Below are positions 27,579-37,310 of a stretch of 64,000 nt of DNA, one piece after another. Source of the DNA: Winogradskyella forsetii (GTDB lineage Bacteria; Bacteroidota; Bacteroidia; Flavobacteriales; Flavobacteriaceae); contig NZ_CP053348.1 of assembly GCF_013394595.1 (NCBI RefSeq), forward strand, positions 434,001 through 498,000. Reading direction: 5' to 3'. The position numbers and the translations under genes were made by a program. Under the pieces are notes generated by a model, which was not told where the DNA came from, did no database searches, and saw only the letters and a list, made by a program, of their open reading frames with translations. Each line of letters begins with the position of its first letter. Positions within the stretch are counted from its first letter, which is position 1.

Positions 27579-29033
27579 TCAAATAAAATTTCGTTTCAAA
27601 AATTCATCAGCATTGATAAATAATAGACGGTCGATAATTTCCGTAGCCGAAATTTGATTTTGAGGCTGTAATTTTGAAGCATTGGATTGAAGATAATTTT
27701 TAGCTTTTTCGATGAGATAAGGTTTGATATCTTCAATATTTTCAGCAGTCCAAAGTCCTTTTATAGGATTAACAATGCCATCAAAATCTGAACCGATTGC
27801 CATGGTTTCCCAGCAGAATAAATTATGTTTATCCAGAATTTCTGCCATGTGCTGCAGTTGGTTCCAGATTAATTGAGATTTGTTTCTATAGCGTCTTTTC
27901 TTGCTGGGCCAGTAAGTGCGTGAGCTTCTAATCGCTTTTTTACTACCAACACGTCGCTCGTCTAATTGTAACCCAAAAATACCTTTGGATTTTGCAATGC
28001 GTACAAGTTCAGAATCATATAAGTTGATGTCGATATCACTGAAATTATCGCTGAGGTCGGAGTCGGAATTGTTCCATTCTTCGATAGAACGCTTACCATT
28101 TACGGCACCATGGCTGACAATAATCGGAATATTTTCAGAAGCATATTTGGTTTTCAATAAGTTGTAATAGGTTTTTCGAGATGCGGTGCTCATGTGTTTT
28201 ACGTCGATAAGAATGCGTTTGTTTTCCGAGTTATCCAAAAGTTTGTCTATAACTTTAAAGCCTAATTCAGTAACATCTGTATTGAGGCCACGATTTTGTT
28301 CTTTCTTAATTAATCCTATACTGATGCTTCTGGCATGACCACAAATTTCATTATAGAAATGATGCGCTAAAGTGATAAAAAACGGTTTGTGTTCCCAGTT
28401 TTTTACCATTTCAATATGTTGCAAAACGGTGGCTTCATCGGCTGTGTCTTTATCTTTGTCCATTCCAGTTTCAAAAGCATGAGCGCCTTCTATGGTTGGT
28501 ACTAAGCTGATTATTCTTCTTTTGTCCGTAGAGGTTTCTATATTGGTTTGAATTTCAGAATAGTTGCTGACTAAACGATAAGTAAATGTTATATCATCTA
28601 CAATCTGAGCCATATTATTAAGTTGCATATAATAATTATACTCATCATTCAAATCTTGAAAATAACTAGAGTGATTTCTTAAATTATCGATACGTTTCTG
28701 ACTGACTCCTGCAGCTAAATTCACTAAGAGATCAGGAATGAATTTAAAGCCTAACATTTTATCCTTTAAAAAATGTTTTTCAAAAGGATATAATGAAATG
28801 ACCACAATGTTGCAATTTGTTTTTGCTAAAGCCGTGAGATCGGTCTGCGTGAATTTTGTGAGCGTGAGTAAAAGATTGACATGCTTTTCTAGGTAATTTG
28901 GCGGACTGTAATGCCAAATGGAATTTTTACGACCACTATCGAGATTATTCTGTTTTGGTGGTTGGTATTTAAAACTTTTTCCAAAAGGTTTTAAAGCCGG
29001 ATGGCAATGTAAATCTATATATGACTTGCTCAT
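27579..29033 (-). CDS. Membrane dipeptidase, peptidase family M19
   Basis: The 484-residue protein opens with DLHCHP (His9, His11), the usual metal-binding pair of renal-dipeptidase-like enzymes. It also has IEGAHAF, LAHHFYNEICGH, IDVKHMS, VSHGAVNG and AIGSDFDG near the C-terminus, which are the remaining metal and substrate ligands. There is no N-terminal signal peptide, so the protein appears cytoplasmic. Members hydrolyse dipeptides and some beta-lactams. The gene stands alone between two long gaps. Confidence 0.82.
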   Translation of the reverse strand: MSKSYIDLHCHPALKPFGKSFKYQPPKQNNLDSGRKNSIWHYSPPNYLEKHVNLLLTLTKFTQTDLTALAKTNCNIVVISLYPFEKHFLKDKMLGFKFIPDLLVNLAAGVSQKRIDNLRNHSSYFQDLNDEYNYYMQLNNMAQIVDDITFTYRLVSNYSEIQTNIETSTDKRRIISLVPTIEGAHAFETGMDKDKDTADEATVLQHIEMVKNWEHKPFFITLAHHFYNEICGHARSISIGLIKKEQNRGLNTDVTELGFKVIDKLLDNSENKRILIDVKHMSTASRKTYYNLLKTKYASENIPIIVSHGAVNGKRSIEEWNNSDSDLSDNFSDIDINLYDSELVRIAKSKGIFGLQLDERRVGSKKAIRSSRTYWPSKKRRYRNKSQLIWNQLQHMAEILDKHNLFCWETMAIGSDFDGIVNPIKGLWTAENIEDIKPYLIEKAKNYLQSNASKLQPQNQISATEIIDRLLFINADEFLKRNFI

Positions 29034-29151
29034 AATTAGCTCATTATAATGATAACAAGATAGCTTTTATTTGCTAGAATTAGTAGAAGTCAACTGATAA
29101 ATTATTGAGAATTAAGCGTCTAATGCATCTATGGCTAGGAATCTGATTTAA

Positions 29152-30159
29152 TTACGCGACTTGTTTATCTGAATTTTCAGAAGTTTTTACTTTTATCTTA
29201 AAAATAGGTTTAAGGAAACGCTCTAACTGATCAAATTCAATTAAAAATGCATCATGGCCATGAATGGACTTTATCTCATGGATATTGACATTTTCTTTTC
29301 TACTCTTTAATTCTACAAAACTATTCCAGTTTTCTTCCGCTTTAAAAAACAAGTCTGAATTAATGGTGATAATATGAATATCGGATTCAATTTTTGAAGC
29401 GACGTCTAAAAAGTCACCTCGTCCTGCGGTAATATCAATAGTGCGTAAAATTTGATTCATCATTTTATAAGCCGATAGGTTAAAACGATTAGTCAACGTG
29501 TTACCATGGTAATTTAACCAAGATTCAATATTGAAAAGGTCATTACTTCTTTTAGTTCTTTCAAACTTCTGCTTCAATGATTCTGGCGTACGATATAAGG
29601 TCATGGCATGCATCCTCGCATCTGCTAATGGGTCACTAGAATGATTGAGAATTGCATCTTGAATATGGCAATTAGCAATCAACCAATCCGTAGATTTCCA
29701 ATCCGTAGCTATTGGAATTAAATGTTCAATAAGATGAGGTTTTAATGCCGCCAGTTCCCATGCAATACCACCTCCAACAGATCCACCAATGACCGCAAAA
29801 AGCTGCTCTATTCTTAATTGCTCCAGTCCCAAGGCAAACAATTTAGCGATATCTCGAGCCGTGAAATCTTTGTAGTTTTCGATTAAATTTTCAGCTTTAG
29901 TGTCGTAGCCATTCCCTGGAATATTGAATGCTAAAATAGTATATGAATCCGTATCTATACATTTGTTTGGGCCAATTAAATCATTCCACCAGCCATGCTC
30001 TCCAATGATATTGGAATTAGCGGTAAGAGCGTGGTTTACCAAGACAATAGGAGCATTATGCAGTACTTTTCCAAAGGTTTGATAAGATAGATTTATAGTA
30101 TAAGTCTTTCCTGATTCGGTATTAAAATCTGATATATGTATATAATTTAATTTTCCCAT
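29152..30159 (-). CDS. metX: Homoserine O-acetyltransferase (alpha/beta-hydrolase)
   Basis: The 335-residue protein has the MetX layout: NHALTAN oxyanion region, nucleophile Ser127 in GGSVGGG (usually GGSMGGM), Asp269 (INSDLFF) and His302 (HGHDAF) as the catalytic triad. It acetylates homoserine from acetyl-CoA for methionine synthesis and feeds the sulfhydrylase encoded just upstream. It is about 10% shorter than typical MetX. Alternative acyl-CoA specificity (succinyl) is possible and cannot be decided here. A degenerate repeat (30166-30187) lies directly before the ATG. Confidence 0.85.
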   Translation of the reverse strand: MGKLNYIHISDFNTESGKTYTINLSYQTFGKVLHNAPIVLVNHALTANSNIIGEHGWWNDLIGPNKCIDTDSYTILAFNIPGNGYDTKAENLIENYKDFTARDIAKLFALGLEQLRIEQLFAVIGGSVGGGIAWELAALKPHLIEHLIPIATDWKSTDWLIANCHIQDAILNHSSDPLADARMHAMTLYRTPESLKQKFERTKRSNDLFNIESWLNYHGNTLTNRFNLSAYKMMNQILRTIDITAGRGDFLDVASKIESDIHIITINSDLFFKAEENWNSFVELKSRKENVNIHEIKSIHGHDAFLIEFDQLERFLKPIFKIKVKTSENSDKQVA

Positions 30160-30165
30160 CTTTTA

Positions 30166-30187
30166 GTCCCCATGAAGGCGAGAATCC
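30166..30187. repeat. Degenerate family B repeat before metX
   Basis: GTCCCCATGAAGGCGAGAATCC reads, on the minus strand, like a decayed member of the TTCCTGC..GCAGGAA family. It ends 7 bases before the metX start. Confidence 0.5.
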
Positions 30188-30207
30188 TTTTAAATTTTTA
30201 AGTGATT

Positions 30208-30246
30208 AAACAGATACCTCTAAGAAAGAGATATCTGTTTTTTAGA
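30208..30246. terminator. Hairpin between metY and metX
   Basis: AAACAGATACCTCT pairs with AGAGATATCTGTTT (one mismatch) around a 5-base loop. A run of six T follows on the plus strand but only three on the coding (minus) strand. It may act as a weak terminator, processing site or stabiliser between the two genes. Confidence 0.5.
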
Positions 30247-30266
30247 ATTAACAGTCGTCGTAAAAA

Positions 30267-31565
30267 CTAATTTTGAAGTGCTTGCTTCTGTTTTACAGCC
30301 GCAAATGCTTCTTTTAAATCTGCTTTTAAGTCCTCAATATTCTCTAGGCCAACAGATAATCTAATTAAATCCTTGGTCACTCCAGTCGTTTCTTGAGCGT
30401 CATCACTTAATTGTTGATGCGTGGTGCTTGCAGGATGAATAATCAATGATTTTGTATCACCAATATTGGCTAATAGAGAAAATATTTTGGTGGTATCTGC
30501 GATGGTTTTTGCAGCCTCATAACCGCCTTCATATCCGAAGGTAACGATGCCACTTTGCCCTTTTGGCAAGTACTTCTTCGCAAGGGAATTATATTTACTA
30601 GATTCTAGACCAGGGTAATTGACCCATTTCACTTCGGGTTGTGCTTGCAGCCATTTCGCTAATTCCAATGCGTTTTCACTATGTTTTTGAATACGTAATT
30701 CTAAAGTCTCCAACCCTTGAATAATTTGGAATGCGTTAAACGGACTCAATGCGCCACCATAATCACGTAAGCCTTCAATTCTAATTTTTGCAATAAAGGC
30801 AGCAGGTCCAATGACTTCGCTATATACTAAACCATGATAACCTGCAGAAGGTTCTGTGAATTCTGGGAATTTACCGTTGGTCCAATCGAAAGTTCCGGCG
30901 TCAATAATAATTCCGCCTAAAGACGTTCCGTTACCATTGATGTACTTGGTCAAAGAATGAATGACAATATTAGCGCCATATTCAATTGGATTCAAAAGCG
31001 AAGGCGTCGCCACTGTATTGTCTACAATTAAAGGAACTTTGTGTGCTTTTGCTGCTTTTGAAATCGCCTCTAAATCTAAAACATCGAGTTTAGGGTTTCC
31101 TAAAGATTCAACAAAAATGGCTCTTGTATTTTCCTGAGCGGCTTTTTCAAAATTTTCTGGTTCAGAGGCATCCACAAATGTAGTTGTGATACCGTGTCTT
31201 GGCAGTGTAACACTCAATAAATTGTAGGTTCCTCCGTACAAACTACTTGAAGCCACAATATGGTCTCCAGCACGTAGAAGTGTCAACAATGTTGTTGAGA
31301 TGGCTGCGGTTCCGGAAGCTGTTGCAACGGCTCCAATGCCGCCTTCCAATGCTGCTAATCGCTGTTCTAGAATATCGTTTGTTGGATTATTTAAACGTGT
31401 GTAAATAAATCCTGGAACCGATAAATTGAATCGTCCTGCGGCATCATCCGAATCATCGAAAACATAAGATGTGGTTTGGTAAATAGGAACAGCTCTTGTT
31501 CCTCCTGTTTGACTAACGTCGTGTCCTGCGTGCAACGCTTGTGTTGCGAATTTTTGTGTACTCAT
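30267..31565 (-). CDS. metY: O-acetylhomoserine aminocarboxypropyltransferase (sulfhydrylase)
   Basis: A PLP-dependent Cys/Met-metabolism family enzyme of 432 residues, a usual length. The N-terminal LHAGHD and QTTSYVF, the TASGTAA phosphate loop, VDNTVATP and the Schiff-base lysine (Lys207 in HSLTKYI) are visible, as is the late GDTKSLIIHPASTTH. It makes homocysteine from O-acetylhomoserine and sulfide. Expression is under a SAM-I riboswitch in its leader (31707-31826). metX follows after 107 bases, so one SAM-responsive transcript likely covers both. Confidence 0.93.
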   Translation of the reverse strand: MSTQKFATQALHAGHDVSQTGGTRAVPIYQTTSYVFDDSDDAAGRFNLSVPGFIYTRLNNPTNDILEQRLAALEGGIGAVATASGTAAISTTLLTLLRAGDHIVASSSLYGGTYNLLSVTLPRHGITTTFVDASEPENFEKAAQENTRAIFVESLGNPKLDVLDLEAISKAAKAHKVPLIVDNTVATPSLLNPIEYGANIVIHSLTKYINGNGTSLGGIIIDAGTFDWTNGKFPEFTEPSAGYHGLVYSEVIGPAAFIAKIRIEGLRDYGGALSPFNAFQIIQGLETLELRIQKHSENALELAKWLQAQPEVKWVNYPGLESSKYNSLAKKYLPKGQSGIVTFGYEGGYEAAKTIADTTKIFSLLANIGDTKSLIIHPASTTHQQLSDDAQETTGVTKDLIRLSVGLENIEDLKADLKEAFAAVKQKQALQN

Positions 31566-31706
31566 TTTTCTTGTTTTTGAGTTAATAATAATTAAGTCAA
31601 ACCAATGATGAAATAAAATTCCATGAATGGAAACACCATTAATGGCGTTTATACTAGAAAAATGTTATAAAGAAAATGCTAATTACAGATGGGTAATTAG
31701 TCTTGA

Positions 31707-31826
31707 GTTATCTATCCAATCTATCGATTAATGAATCGAACAATTAAGTAGAATTTAGCACCTTCATAGTAAATCTAAGGGTTGCTAAGGCTTCATCGAG
31801 TCTATCTCTCCGCCTTTCTTGATAAC
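31707..31826 (-). ncRNA. SAM-I (S-box) riboswitch
   Basis: Read on the minus strand, the leader has the conserved core TATCAAGA AAGGCGGAGAGA, then GATGAAGCCTTAGCAACC and AAGGTGCTAAATTC in the right order. The ends pair as GTTATC (31821-31826) with GATAAC (31707-31712), giving P1. TCGATT/AATCGA makes P4. This is the SAM-I aptamer. When SAM is bound it should lower metY-metX expression. A further hairpin CTAATTAC/GTAATTAG just downstream (about 31680-31701) may be the expression platform. Confidence 0.93.
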
Positions 31827-32054
31827 ATTTACGGAAAATTTTAAATCTAAATTTCTTTGGTGTTTCAAAATTTTAAAATCCTCATTTGCATATACAAACT
31901 GCGGTTTTCAAATTTTTCACGCCTCAAACTTTAAAATTTAAAAGTTTCCCTTTCAGTAAGTGTTTGAACTTTGTGAATACAAATATTGCAACACAAAAAT
32001 TAGAATTCCAAATTTATTAAGACTTTTTATGGATTTTTTATGAAATTCAGATAA
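31827..32054. other. AT-rich gap upstream of the SAM riboswitch
   Basis: This gap should hold the metY promoter. TAAATTTG, a match to TAnnTTTG, is present on the minus strand near 32017 but is far upstream. No other clear -7/-33 pair, hairpin or gene is visible. Confidence 0.4.
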
Positions 32055-33605
32055 TTAAGAAGCATTTTTTGCCAAATACTTCACCTTAATAATTTCACCC
32101 ACAGGCTTATTTTCAATCTTGCTTTCCAACCAAGAAATAATGTCTAAATACAGAAATGCCCTACGTTCGTATGGATGGTCTTCGTAAGTTTTTAAGGTTT
32201 TATGCAGTTCCTTAAACGCATTTTTAAGGTCGTGTGGATAAATATCATGAAGCCCTCTAATGAATTTTATCATTTCTTTCTGCACTTCGTATAAATCATT
32301 CATCTTTATCAAAAACTTGTAGGTGCTTCTTAAAAGGGTTTCTAAATGGTAATCCAATCCGGCTTCGTAATGGGCTACAAGATTTAAGACTCTCGAAAAA
32401 CAGAGTAAATCTTCTCGCATGGAAAGCGATTTGTTGGAAATAATCTTGTCTAAATATTTTATGCACGCTTTATTGTTTCCTGCACCAAAATGTAAACTGG
32501 CAAACTTGTAGTAAAAAATCATTTTATGATGCGGATCAATGCGGTCTTTAAACTGAATGAGTTGTTTTTCAATTTGAGGAATTAATGCCAAACCTTCTTC
32601 AAAACTGCCATCAATAAAATGTTGGTTGATGCTATGGAAATTGGTATAAAGAAACACTAAGCTTGAAACATTTTCATCTTTATTGAATTTCGAATTGTTT
32701 ACGGTAGCTTTAAAATGCTCTAATTTTTTGACGAATTTTGGTTTGTTTCCAATAAAAAATAAAGATTCCAAAAGGTAGTTGTTCCCTTTGAGATAAAAAA
32801 CCGGATTTAGGTTAATCATGCTTGGATTTTGATGAAATAAATCTACCCATCTTGAAGCGTATTTATAGCAGTTCAAAAAATCTTGAAGCAAAAAACTTTG
32901 CCACAAATTGGCTTTGTAAAGCCAAAGCTTTTCACGAAATCCTAATTTGGCCAAGTTGATTTTAGGTAATCGATCATCAAAATATTTAGTGACCATTTGG
33001 CTCTCTTTTTCATTTTTTACGTAGCCTGTTTTAAGAATGGTACTGTAAAGCTGTAACGATAAATTAGAGAGTTTACTCGCAATAACATTGAGAGAACTCA
33101 ACTCCTTGGCTTGGATAGCCAACTCATCGGCACGTGTACTGATGCTGCGTGTAATGTATTGAGATTCAATTACTTTTTCAAGTTCAACAATTTCAAAAGC
33201 TGAATTTTTCTCTTCATACGAAATCGCTAATTCCTTCGCCTTGTCCAATATTTTCAAACTTTGTTTATATAAGCCCTTGTGATACAAAATGGAAGCAAAA
33301 TCGAGTTGTTCCCTAATTTGTAAACGCACATTTTGATGCGAAGGATTCAACTTTAAGCTGATTAAAATCTGTTTATATAAATGTGCTTTTACATTGGCAA
33401 GCTGCTGCTTTTTTACGATACCACTTTTTATTATCGACGTTTCATTATAGCCTTTGGCTTTATCTAAAAAACTGAAAAGTTTCATGAATTTTGAATCAGA
33501 ATTCACACCAAGCCGCCCTACATAAAGTTTGAATTGTCGTTTTTCAGACTTTGTCAAAGACTTCACGAGTGAAAATAAATTATCTTTTTGGTCTTTAGTT
33601 GTCAA
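32055..33605 (-). CDS. Conserved Bacteroidota protein of unknown function, alpha-helical repeat type
   Basis: The 516-residue protein has no signal peptide. It starts with a short basic helical region (KSLTKSEKRQFKLYV) and continues as paired helices of the TPR-like kind (LYHKGLYKQSLKILDKAKELA, AGNNKACIKYLDKIIS). Relatives with the same opening motif occur across Flavobacteriia as far as I recall, without assigned function. It probably acts as a cytoplasmic protein-binding scaffold. It is divergent from leuA with 144 bases between. Confidence 0.65.
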   Translation of the reverse strand: MTTKDQKDNLFSLVKSLTKSEKRQFKLYVGRLGVNSDSKFMKLFSFLDKAKGYNETSIIKSGIVKKQQLANVKAHLYKQILISLKLNPSHQNVRLQIREQLDFASILYHKGLYKQSLKILDKAKELAISYEEKNSAFEIVELEKVIESQYITRSISTRADELAIQAKELSSLNVIASKLSNLSLQLYSTILKTGYVKNEKESQMVTKYFDDRLPKINLAKLGFREKLWLYKANLWQSFLLQDFLNCYKYASRWVDLFHQNPSMINLNPVFYLKGNNYLLESLFFIGNKPKFVKKLEHFKATVNNSKFNKDENVSSLVFLYTNFHSINQHFIDGSFEEGLALIPQIEKQLIQFKDRIDPHHKMIFYYKFASLHFGAGNNKACIKYLDKIISNKSLSMREDLLCFSRVLNLVAHYEAGLDYHLETLLRSTYKFLIKMNDLYEVQKEMIKFIRGLHDIYPHDLKNAFKELHKTLKTYEDHPYERRAFLYLDIISWLESKIENKPVGEIIKVKYLAKNAS

Positions 33606-33749
33606 TGTAAAATGGCTTTATTATGTTGATAGTCAATAAAATAATAACTGTTTTCGCTTTTGAACATCGTAAAACAATGCAATCGTGAGCGGATTTTTAA
33701 TATTCAAAATATAAATTCGTAAGACAATACTATAAATATATTTTGATAT

Positions 33750-34925
33750 ATGTCAGATAACAATATACAAATCTTCGATACAACTTTGCGTGATGGCGAA
33801 CAAGTTCCGGGTTGCAAACTTAACAAGGAGCAAAAAGTTATTATCGCAGAACAGTTAGATGTCCTTGGGGTCGATGTGATTGAAGCTGGTTTTCCTGTGT
33901 CAAGTCCTGGTGATTTTAAATCGGTTGAAGCCATTTCAAAAATAGTGAAAAACGCAACGGTTTGTGGATTGACGCGATCGGTTCAAAATGATATAAAAGT
34001 AGCTGCAGAAGCCTTAAAATATGCTGCAAAGCCAAGAATCCATACAGGTATTGGGACTTCAGAATCACATATTGTTCACAAATTCAAAACGACTCAAGAT
34101 GATATTTTAGAGCGTGCGTTCGCGGCTGTAAAATATGCAAAGTCCTTTGTTGAGGATGTTGAATTCTATGCCGAAGATGCTGGTAGAACAGATAACGAAT
34201 ATTTAGCAAGAGTCTGTGAAGCGGCAATTAGAGCTGGTGCAACCGTATTGAATATTCCAGATACAACAGGTTACTGTTTGCCAAGTGAATATGGCGCAAA
34301 AATTAAATATTTAAAAGAGAATGTAAAAGGTATAGAAAAAGCCATTCTATCCTGCCATTGTCATAATGATTTGGGTCTAGCAACGGCCAATTCCATTGAA
34401 GGTGTAATTAATGGTGCGAGACAAATAGAGTGTACCATTAACGGTATTGGGGAACGTGCCGGTAACACGGCTTTGGAAGAAGTGGTGATGGTTTTGAAAC
34501 AACATCCTTACCTTAATTTAGATACCAATATCAATACGTCAATGCTGTATGGAATGAGTCAACTTGTTTCGGATAGTATGGGAATTTATACGCAACCAAA
34601 CAAAGCCATTGTGGGATCTAACGCCTTTGCACATAGTTCTGGAATTCATCAAGATGGTGTCATTAAAAATCGTGAAACTTACGAAATCATTGACCCTAAG
34701 GATGTTGGTGTCACTGAATCTGCAATTGTGTTGACCGCAAGAAGTGGGAGGGCAGCTTTAGCTTACAGAGCTAAAAATGTAGGTTACGAACTTACGAAAT
34801 TGCAATTAGATGATGTCTATGCCAACTTTTTGAAATTTGCTGATAGAAAAAAGCAAATCAATGATAACGACATTCATCAAATTATCGAAACCAGTAAGGT
34901 TTACCAACAAATAATTTCAGCTTAA
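33750..34925 (+). CDS. leuA: 2-isopropylmalate synthase, short form without regulatory domain
   Basis: The 391-residue protein has the HMGL-like TIM barrel: DTTLRDGEQ (10-18), the metal histidines in CHCHNDLG (His203, His205) and GIGERAGN (232-239). A short linker region follows and it stops near residue 391. Typical LeuA has about 510-520 residues with a C-terminal leucine-binding LeuA_dimer domain, which is missing here. It condenses acetyl-CoA and 2-oxoisovalerate, the first step to leucine. Homocitrate or citramalate synthase is the alternative, but the adjacent leuC, leuD and leuB support leucine. The ATG follows a TATATTTTGATAT leader without Shine-Dalgarno. Confidence 0.88.
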   Translation: MSDNNIQIFDTTLRDGEQVPGCKLNKEQKVIIAEQLDVLGVDVIEAGFPVSSPGDFKSVEAISKIVKNATVCGLTRSVQNDIKVAAEALKYAAKPRIHTGIGTSESHIVHKFKTTQDDILERAFAAVKYAKSFVEDVEFYAEDAGRTDNEYLARVCEAAIRAGATVLNIPDTTGYCLPSEYGAKIKYLKENVKGIEKAILSCHCHNDLGLATANSIEGVINGARQIECTINGIGERAGNTALEEVVMVLKQHPYLNLDTNINTSMLYGMSQLVSDSMGIYTQPNKAIVGSNAFAHSSGIHQDGVIKNRETYEIIDPKDVGVTESAIVLTARSGRAALAYRAKNVGYELTKLQLDDVYANFLKFADRKKQINDNDIHQIIETSKVYQQIISA

Positions 34926-34980
34926 TTCATCAACTAGCCTTTAGTTAAAAATGAGATGACCGCTTTTGCGGAAAATAAAT

Positions 34981-36369
34981 ATGACAGCAAAAAAAACACT
35001 ATTCGATAAAGTCTGGGATTCACACGTGGTCAGCACCATAGAAAATGGGCCTCAGATTCTATATATTGACAAACATTTAATACACGAAGTTACAAGTCCG
35101 CAAGCTTTCAATGAGTTGGAAGATCGCGGAATTCCTGTTTTCAGGCCAGACCAAATTGTAGCAACGGCAGATCATAATACACCAACTTTAAATCAAGATC
35201 AGCCCATTAGAGATGCACTTTCTAGAAAGCAGTTAGAGCAACTTTCTGAAAATTGTAAAAAAAACAATATCACCTTATATGAGTTAGGACATAAATATAA
35301 TGGAATTGTCCATGTAATGGCGCCTGAGTTAGGAGTGACGCAACCAGGCTTGACCATGGTCTGTGGAGATAGTCACACCTCAACACATGGCGCTTTTGGT
35401 GCTATTGCTTTTGGTATTGGTACTAGCCAGGTCGCCCAAGTTTTTGCGAGCCAGTGCCTATTGCTTACAAAACCAAAAAGCTTAAGAGTTTCCGTTAATG
35501 GGAAATTAAAGAAAGGTGTGTTGCCAAAAGATGTCATTCTTTATATTATTTCAAAACTAGGCACCAATTCTGGCACAGGTTATTTTTGTGAATATGCGGG
35601 AAATGTGTTTGAAGAGATGAGTATGGAAGGCAGAATGACCGTCTGCAATATGAGTATTGAAATGGGAGCACGAGGTGGCATGATTGCGCCAGACGATACC
35701 ACTTTTGAATACGTAAAAGGACGACAATTTGCGCCGCAAGGTGACGATTTTGATAAGAAAGTGGCCTATTGGAAAACCTTGCCAACGGATGAAGGCGCAC
35801 AATTTGATAAGGAATACAGTTTTGATGCTGAGGATATAGAACCAATGATTACCTACGGAACCAATCCTGGCATGGGAATTAAAATTTCTGAAAACATTCC
35901 GGTTGACGAGAATGCATCCTTTAAAAAATCATTAGCTTATATGAATTTTGAAGCTGGTGAAAGTTTAATCAATAAACCCATTAATTTTGTGTTTATAGGA
36001 AGTTGTACCAATTCTAGAATCGAAGATTTTAGAGTGGCTGCAAATTATATAAAAGGGAAGAAAAAAGCTGAAAATGTTACCGCTTGGTTAGTGCCAGGAA
36101 GTAAACAAGTGGAAGCCCAGATTATAGAAGAAGGCTTAAAAACGGTGTTTGATGAGGCAGGCTTTGAGTTGCGTCAACCAGGTTGTTCGGCATGTTTGGC
36201 GATGAATGATGATAAAATTCCACAAGGCGAATACTGTGTCTCCACCTCTAACAGAAATTTTGAAGGTCGCCAAGGGCAAGGATCCAGAACCATATTAGCT
36301 AGCCCTTTGGTTGCTGCGGCAACTGCCGTAGAAGGAAAAATAGTTGATATTACTAAACAATTGAATTAA
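34981..36369 (+). CDS. leuC: 3-isopropylmalate dehydratase large subunit
   Basis: The 462-residue aconitase-family protein has [12 protein letters not shown] at the start, [12 protein letters not shown], and the 4Fe-4S ligands in GSCTNSR and [10 protein letters not shown]. With LeuD it isomerises 2- to 3-isopropylmalate. A TTG five codons upstream would extend the frame, but the ATG at 34981 gives the family-typical N-terminus, so it was chosen. The gap to leuA is 55 bases. A hairpin (36380-36410) follows the stop. Confidence 0.95.
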   Translation: MTAKKTLFDKVWDSHVVSTIENGPQILYIDKHLIHEVTSPQAFNELEDRGIPVFRPDQIVATADHNTPTLNQDQPIRDALSRKQLEQLSENCKKNNITLYELGHKYNGIVHVMAPELGVTQPGLTMVCGDSHTSTHGAFGAIAFGIGTSQVAQVFASQCLLLTKPKSLRVSVNGKLKKGVLPKDVILYIISKLGTNSGTGYFCEYAGNVFEEMSMEGRMTVCNMSIEMGARGGMIAPDDTTFEYVKGRQFAPQGDDFDKKVAYWKTLPTDEGAQFDKEYSFDAEDIEPMITYGTNPGMGIKISENIPVDENASFKKSLAYMNFEAGESLINKPINFVFIGSCTNSRIEDFRVAANYIKGKKKAENVTAWLVPGSKQVEAQIIEEGLKTVFDEAGFELRQPGCSACLAMNDDKIPQGEYCVSTSNRNFEGRQGQGSRTILASPLVAAATAVEGKIVDITKQLN

Positions 36370-36379
36370 AGAATTTTTG

Positions 36380-36410
36380 GCCCTCAAAGGTTTCAACAAC
36401 TTTTGAGGGC
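36380..36410. terminator. Hairpin after leuC
   Basis: GCCCTCAAA (36380-36388) pairs with TTTGAGGGC (36402-36410). There is no T run after it on the plus strand, so it is more likely an mRNA-stabilising or processing hairpin in the leu operon than a full terminator. Confidence 0.6.
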
Positions 36411-36436
36411 TTAACGTATATGCTGCGAGGCTTGTG

Positions 36437-36562
36437 CTGAACTTGATTCAGTATCTAAACCTCATAGGTATGAAAGAATAAAAAAGTTTAATTAAAAATA
36501 TGAAAGTGGATTCCGAATACGTTCGGAACTGCTTTCCTGTCTGCCAACAGGCAGGCGCAGGA
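36437..36562. repeat. Family D and family C repeats in the leuC-leuD gap
   Basis: CTGAACTTGATTCAG (36437-36451) is a family D hairpin. Bases 36529-36562 are a GC-rich repeat (CTGTCTGCCAACAGGCAGG core). It is the reverse complement of the copy at 41025-41058 with one mismatch in 34. TTCCGAA TACG TTCGGAA just before it forms another stem. The second repeat ends in CGCAGGAA, 5 bases before the leuD ATG. Confidence 0.88.
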
Positions 36563-36568
36563 AGTATT

Positions 36569-37159
36569 ATGGAAAAATTCACAAAATTACAATCTAAGGC
36601 CATTCCACTAAACATTGAGAATGTAGATACAGATCAAATAATTCCGGCACGTTTTTTAAAAGCAACGGATAGAAAAGGATTTGGTCAGAATGTTTTTAGG
36701 GATTGGCGATATCATAAAGACGGAACCGTTAATACTGACTTTGTTTTGAACGATCCAAAATATTCAGGTAGCATTTTAGTTGCTGGCGATAATTTCGGTT
36801 GTGGATCGAGTAGGGAGCATGCGGCTTGGGCCATTACAGATTTTGGATTTAAAGTCGTGGTGTCTAGTTTTTTTGCAGACATTTTTAAAGGCAATGCGCT
36901 CAATAATGGTTTGTTACCAGTGCAGGTTTCAAAAGAATTTCTAAGCGACTTGTTTGATCAAATAGTGTCCAATCCAAATACAGAATTAGAAGTTAATCTC
37001 GAAAAACAAACGATTTCTGTAAAAAATTCCGATTTATCTGAGAATTTCGAAATTGATGCCTATAAAAAGACCTGTATGATTAATGGTTACGATGATATTG
37101 ATTATCTTGTAAATAATAAAGAACAAATTGAGGCTTTTGAAGCCCAGAAAATATATTGA
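36569..37159 (+). CDS. leuD: 3-isopropylmalate dehydratase small subunit
   Basis: The 196-residue swivelling subunit has [14 protein letters not shown] and the GCGSSREHA loop. An upstream in-frame ATG at 36500 would add 23 residues, but those are encoded by repeat sequence. The ATG at 36569 gives the family-typical length and the usual MEKFTKL start, with AGGAA 5 bases upstream contributed by the repeat. It works with LeuC in the leucine pathway. Confidence 0.93.
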   Translation: MEKFTKLQSKAIPLNIENVDTDQIIPARFLKATDRKGFGQNVFRDWRYHKDGTVNTDFVLNDPKYSGSILVAGDNFGCGSSREHAAWAITDFGFKVVVSSFFADIFKGNALNNGLLPVQVSKEFLSDLFDQIVSNPNTELEVNLEKQTISVKNSDLSENFEIDAYKKTCMINGYDDIDYLVNNKEQIEAFEAQKIY

Positions 37160-37165
37160 TATTAT

Positions 37166-37300
37166 TTCCTGCGAAGGCAGGAAATCGAAGATTCAGCGTA
37201 GCTAATCTCAGAATTGAATAAAATAGATTCCTGCCTAAGTAGGAATAATAAAAAATTAAAAATAGTAGAAAGTAGGTGAGATTCCTGCTTTCACAGGAAT
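37166..37300. repeat. Three family B repeats between leuD and leuB
   Basis: Three hairpins occur in tandem: TTCCTGCGAAGGCAGGAA (37166-37183), ATTCCTGCCTAAGTAGGAAT (37227-37246) and ATTCCTGCTTTCACAGGAAT (37281-37300). Spacing is about 60 and 54 bases. The third places AGGAA 11 bases before the leuB ATG. Confidence 0.92.
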
Positions 37301-37310
37301 ACATGAATAT

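Noticed and set aside
33606..33749. Leucine leader peptide or T-box before leuA
   Set aside because: No short frame with repeated Leu codons, no terminator hairpin and no T-box core were found.
34966..34980. TTG start five codons upstream of leuC
   Set aside because: The ATG at 34981 gives the normal N-terminus ([12 protein letters not shown]), and the extra codons have no family support.
36500..36568. N-terminal extension of LeuD from an upstream in-frame ATG
   Set aside because: The added residues are encoded by repeat DNA, and the start at 36569 gives the family-typical length and N-terminus.
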